DNA of 12,287 nucleotides from assembly GCA_046160865.1 (NCBI GenBank), contig JBJXHG010000075.1:1-12287 (forward strand), written 5' to 3'. Source of the DNA: JBJXHG01 sp046160865 (GTDB lineage Bacteria > Planctomycetota > UBA1135 > GCA-002686595). The position numbers and the translations under genes are program-made. Of this stretch, positions 12,274-12,287 are shown in pieces; position 1 is the stretch's first letter; every line of letters starts with the position of its first letter. A model generated the notes under the pieces. The model searched no databases, was not told where the DNA came from, and saw only the letters and a list, made by a program, of their open reading frames with translations.

Positions 12274-12287
12274 GTCGGGGGGGGCCC

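Overview
The window is high-G+C bacterial DNA, with codon third positions mostly G or C. It carries ten protein genes I can support, one tRNA gene, several copies of a structured intergenic repeat, and one candidate small RNA gene. Gene spacing is loose, Shine-Dalgarno (SD) sequences are often weak, and there is a zinc-finger anti-sigma protein with a FecR-like exterior. These traits would fit a Planctomycetota-like or similar free-living high-G+C bacterium. This lineage guess rests on general character only, because no lineage marker is decisive. Most genes are housekeeping or metabolic, and there is no phage, plasmid or CRISPR signature.

Layout. Bases 1-353 are palindrome-rich non-coding DNA. 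A minus-strand adenosine deaminase gene (354-1463) diverges from the glutamyl-tRNA synthetase gene gltX (1702-3174), with repeat copy A between them. Repeat copy B starts on the gltX stop codon. A plus-strand run follows: a ZAS/FecR-like anti-sigma protein, a calcineurin-like phosphoesterase, an NHL-type beta-propeller protein overlapping by 4 nt with a Ppx/GppA phosphatase, and a large lipoprotein alpha/beta hydrolase. Next are a ChrR-type cupin whose stop codon lies in repeat copy C, a cysteine dioxygenase, and an elongator tRNA-Met(CAU) with its own sigma-70-type promoter. A minus-strand ferrochelatase gene closes the window, with its 5' end close to the edge.

Two things look new. First, a family of 150-180 nt inverted-repeat elements is present in three clear copies (1473-1653, 3171-3321, 9775-9941) and probably one relic (about 5305-5360). 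The inner arms differ in sequence between copies A and C, yet each stays perfectly self-complementary (17 bp and 15 bp). The ends abut CTAG, and two copies begin exactly on the TAG stop codon of the upstream gene. Second, the 296-nt gap between the hydrolase and cupin genes encodes what looks like an independent minus-strand small RNA of about 146 nt (9083-9228). It has a TATGAT -10 box, a 9-bp 5' hairpin, a central stem, an unpaired CUCCUCUCUCCCUC tract resembling an anti-Shine-Dalgarno, and an intrinsic terminator ending in six U.

Functional links are modest. The NHL and Ppx genes look translationally coupled. The cupin and cysteine dioxygenase genes are neighbours but are separated by a repeat, and the dioxygenase appears to have its own promoter. 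The anti-sigma-like protein and the ChrR-type cupin both lack an adjacent sigma factor gene.
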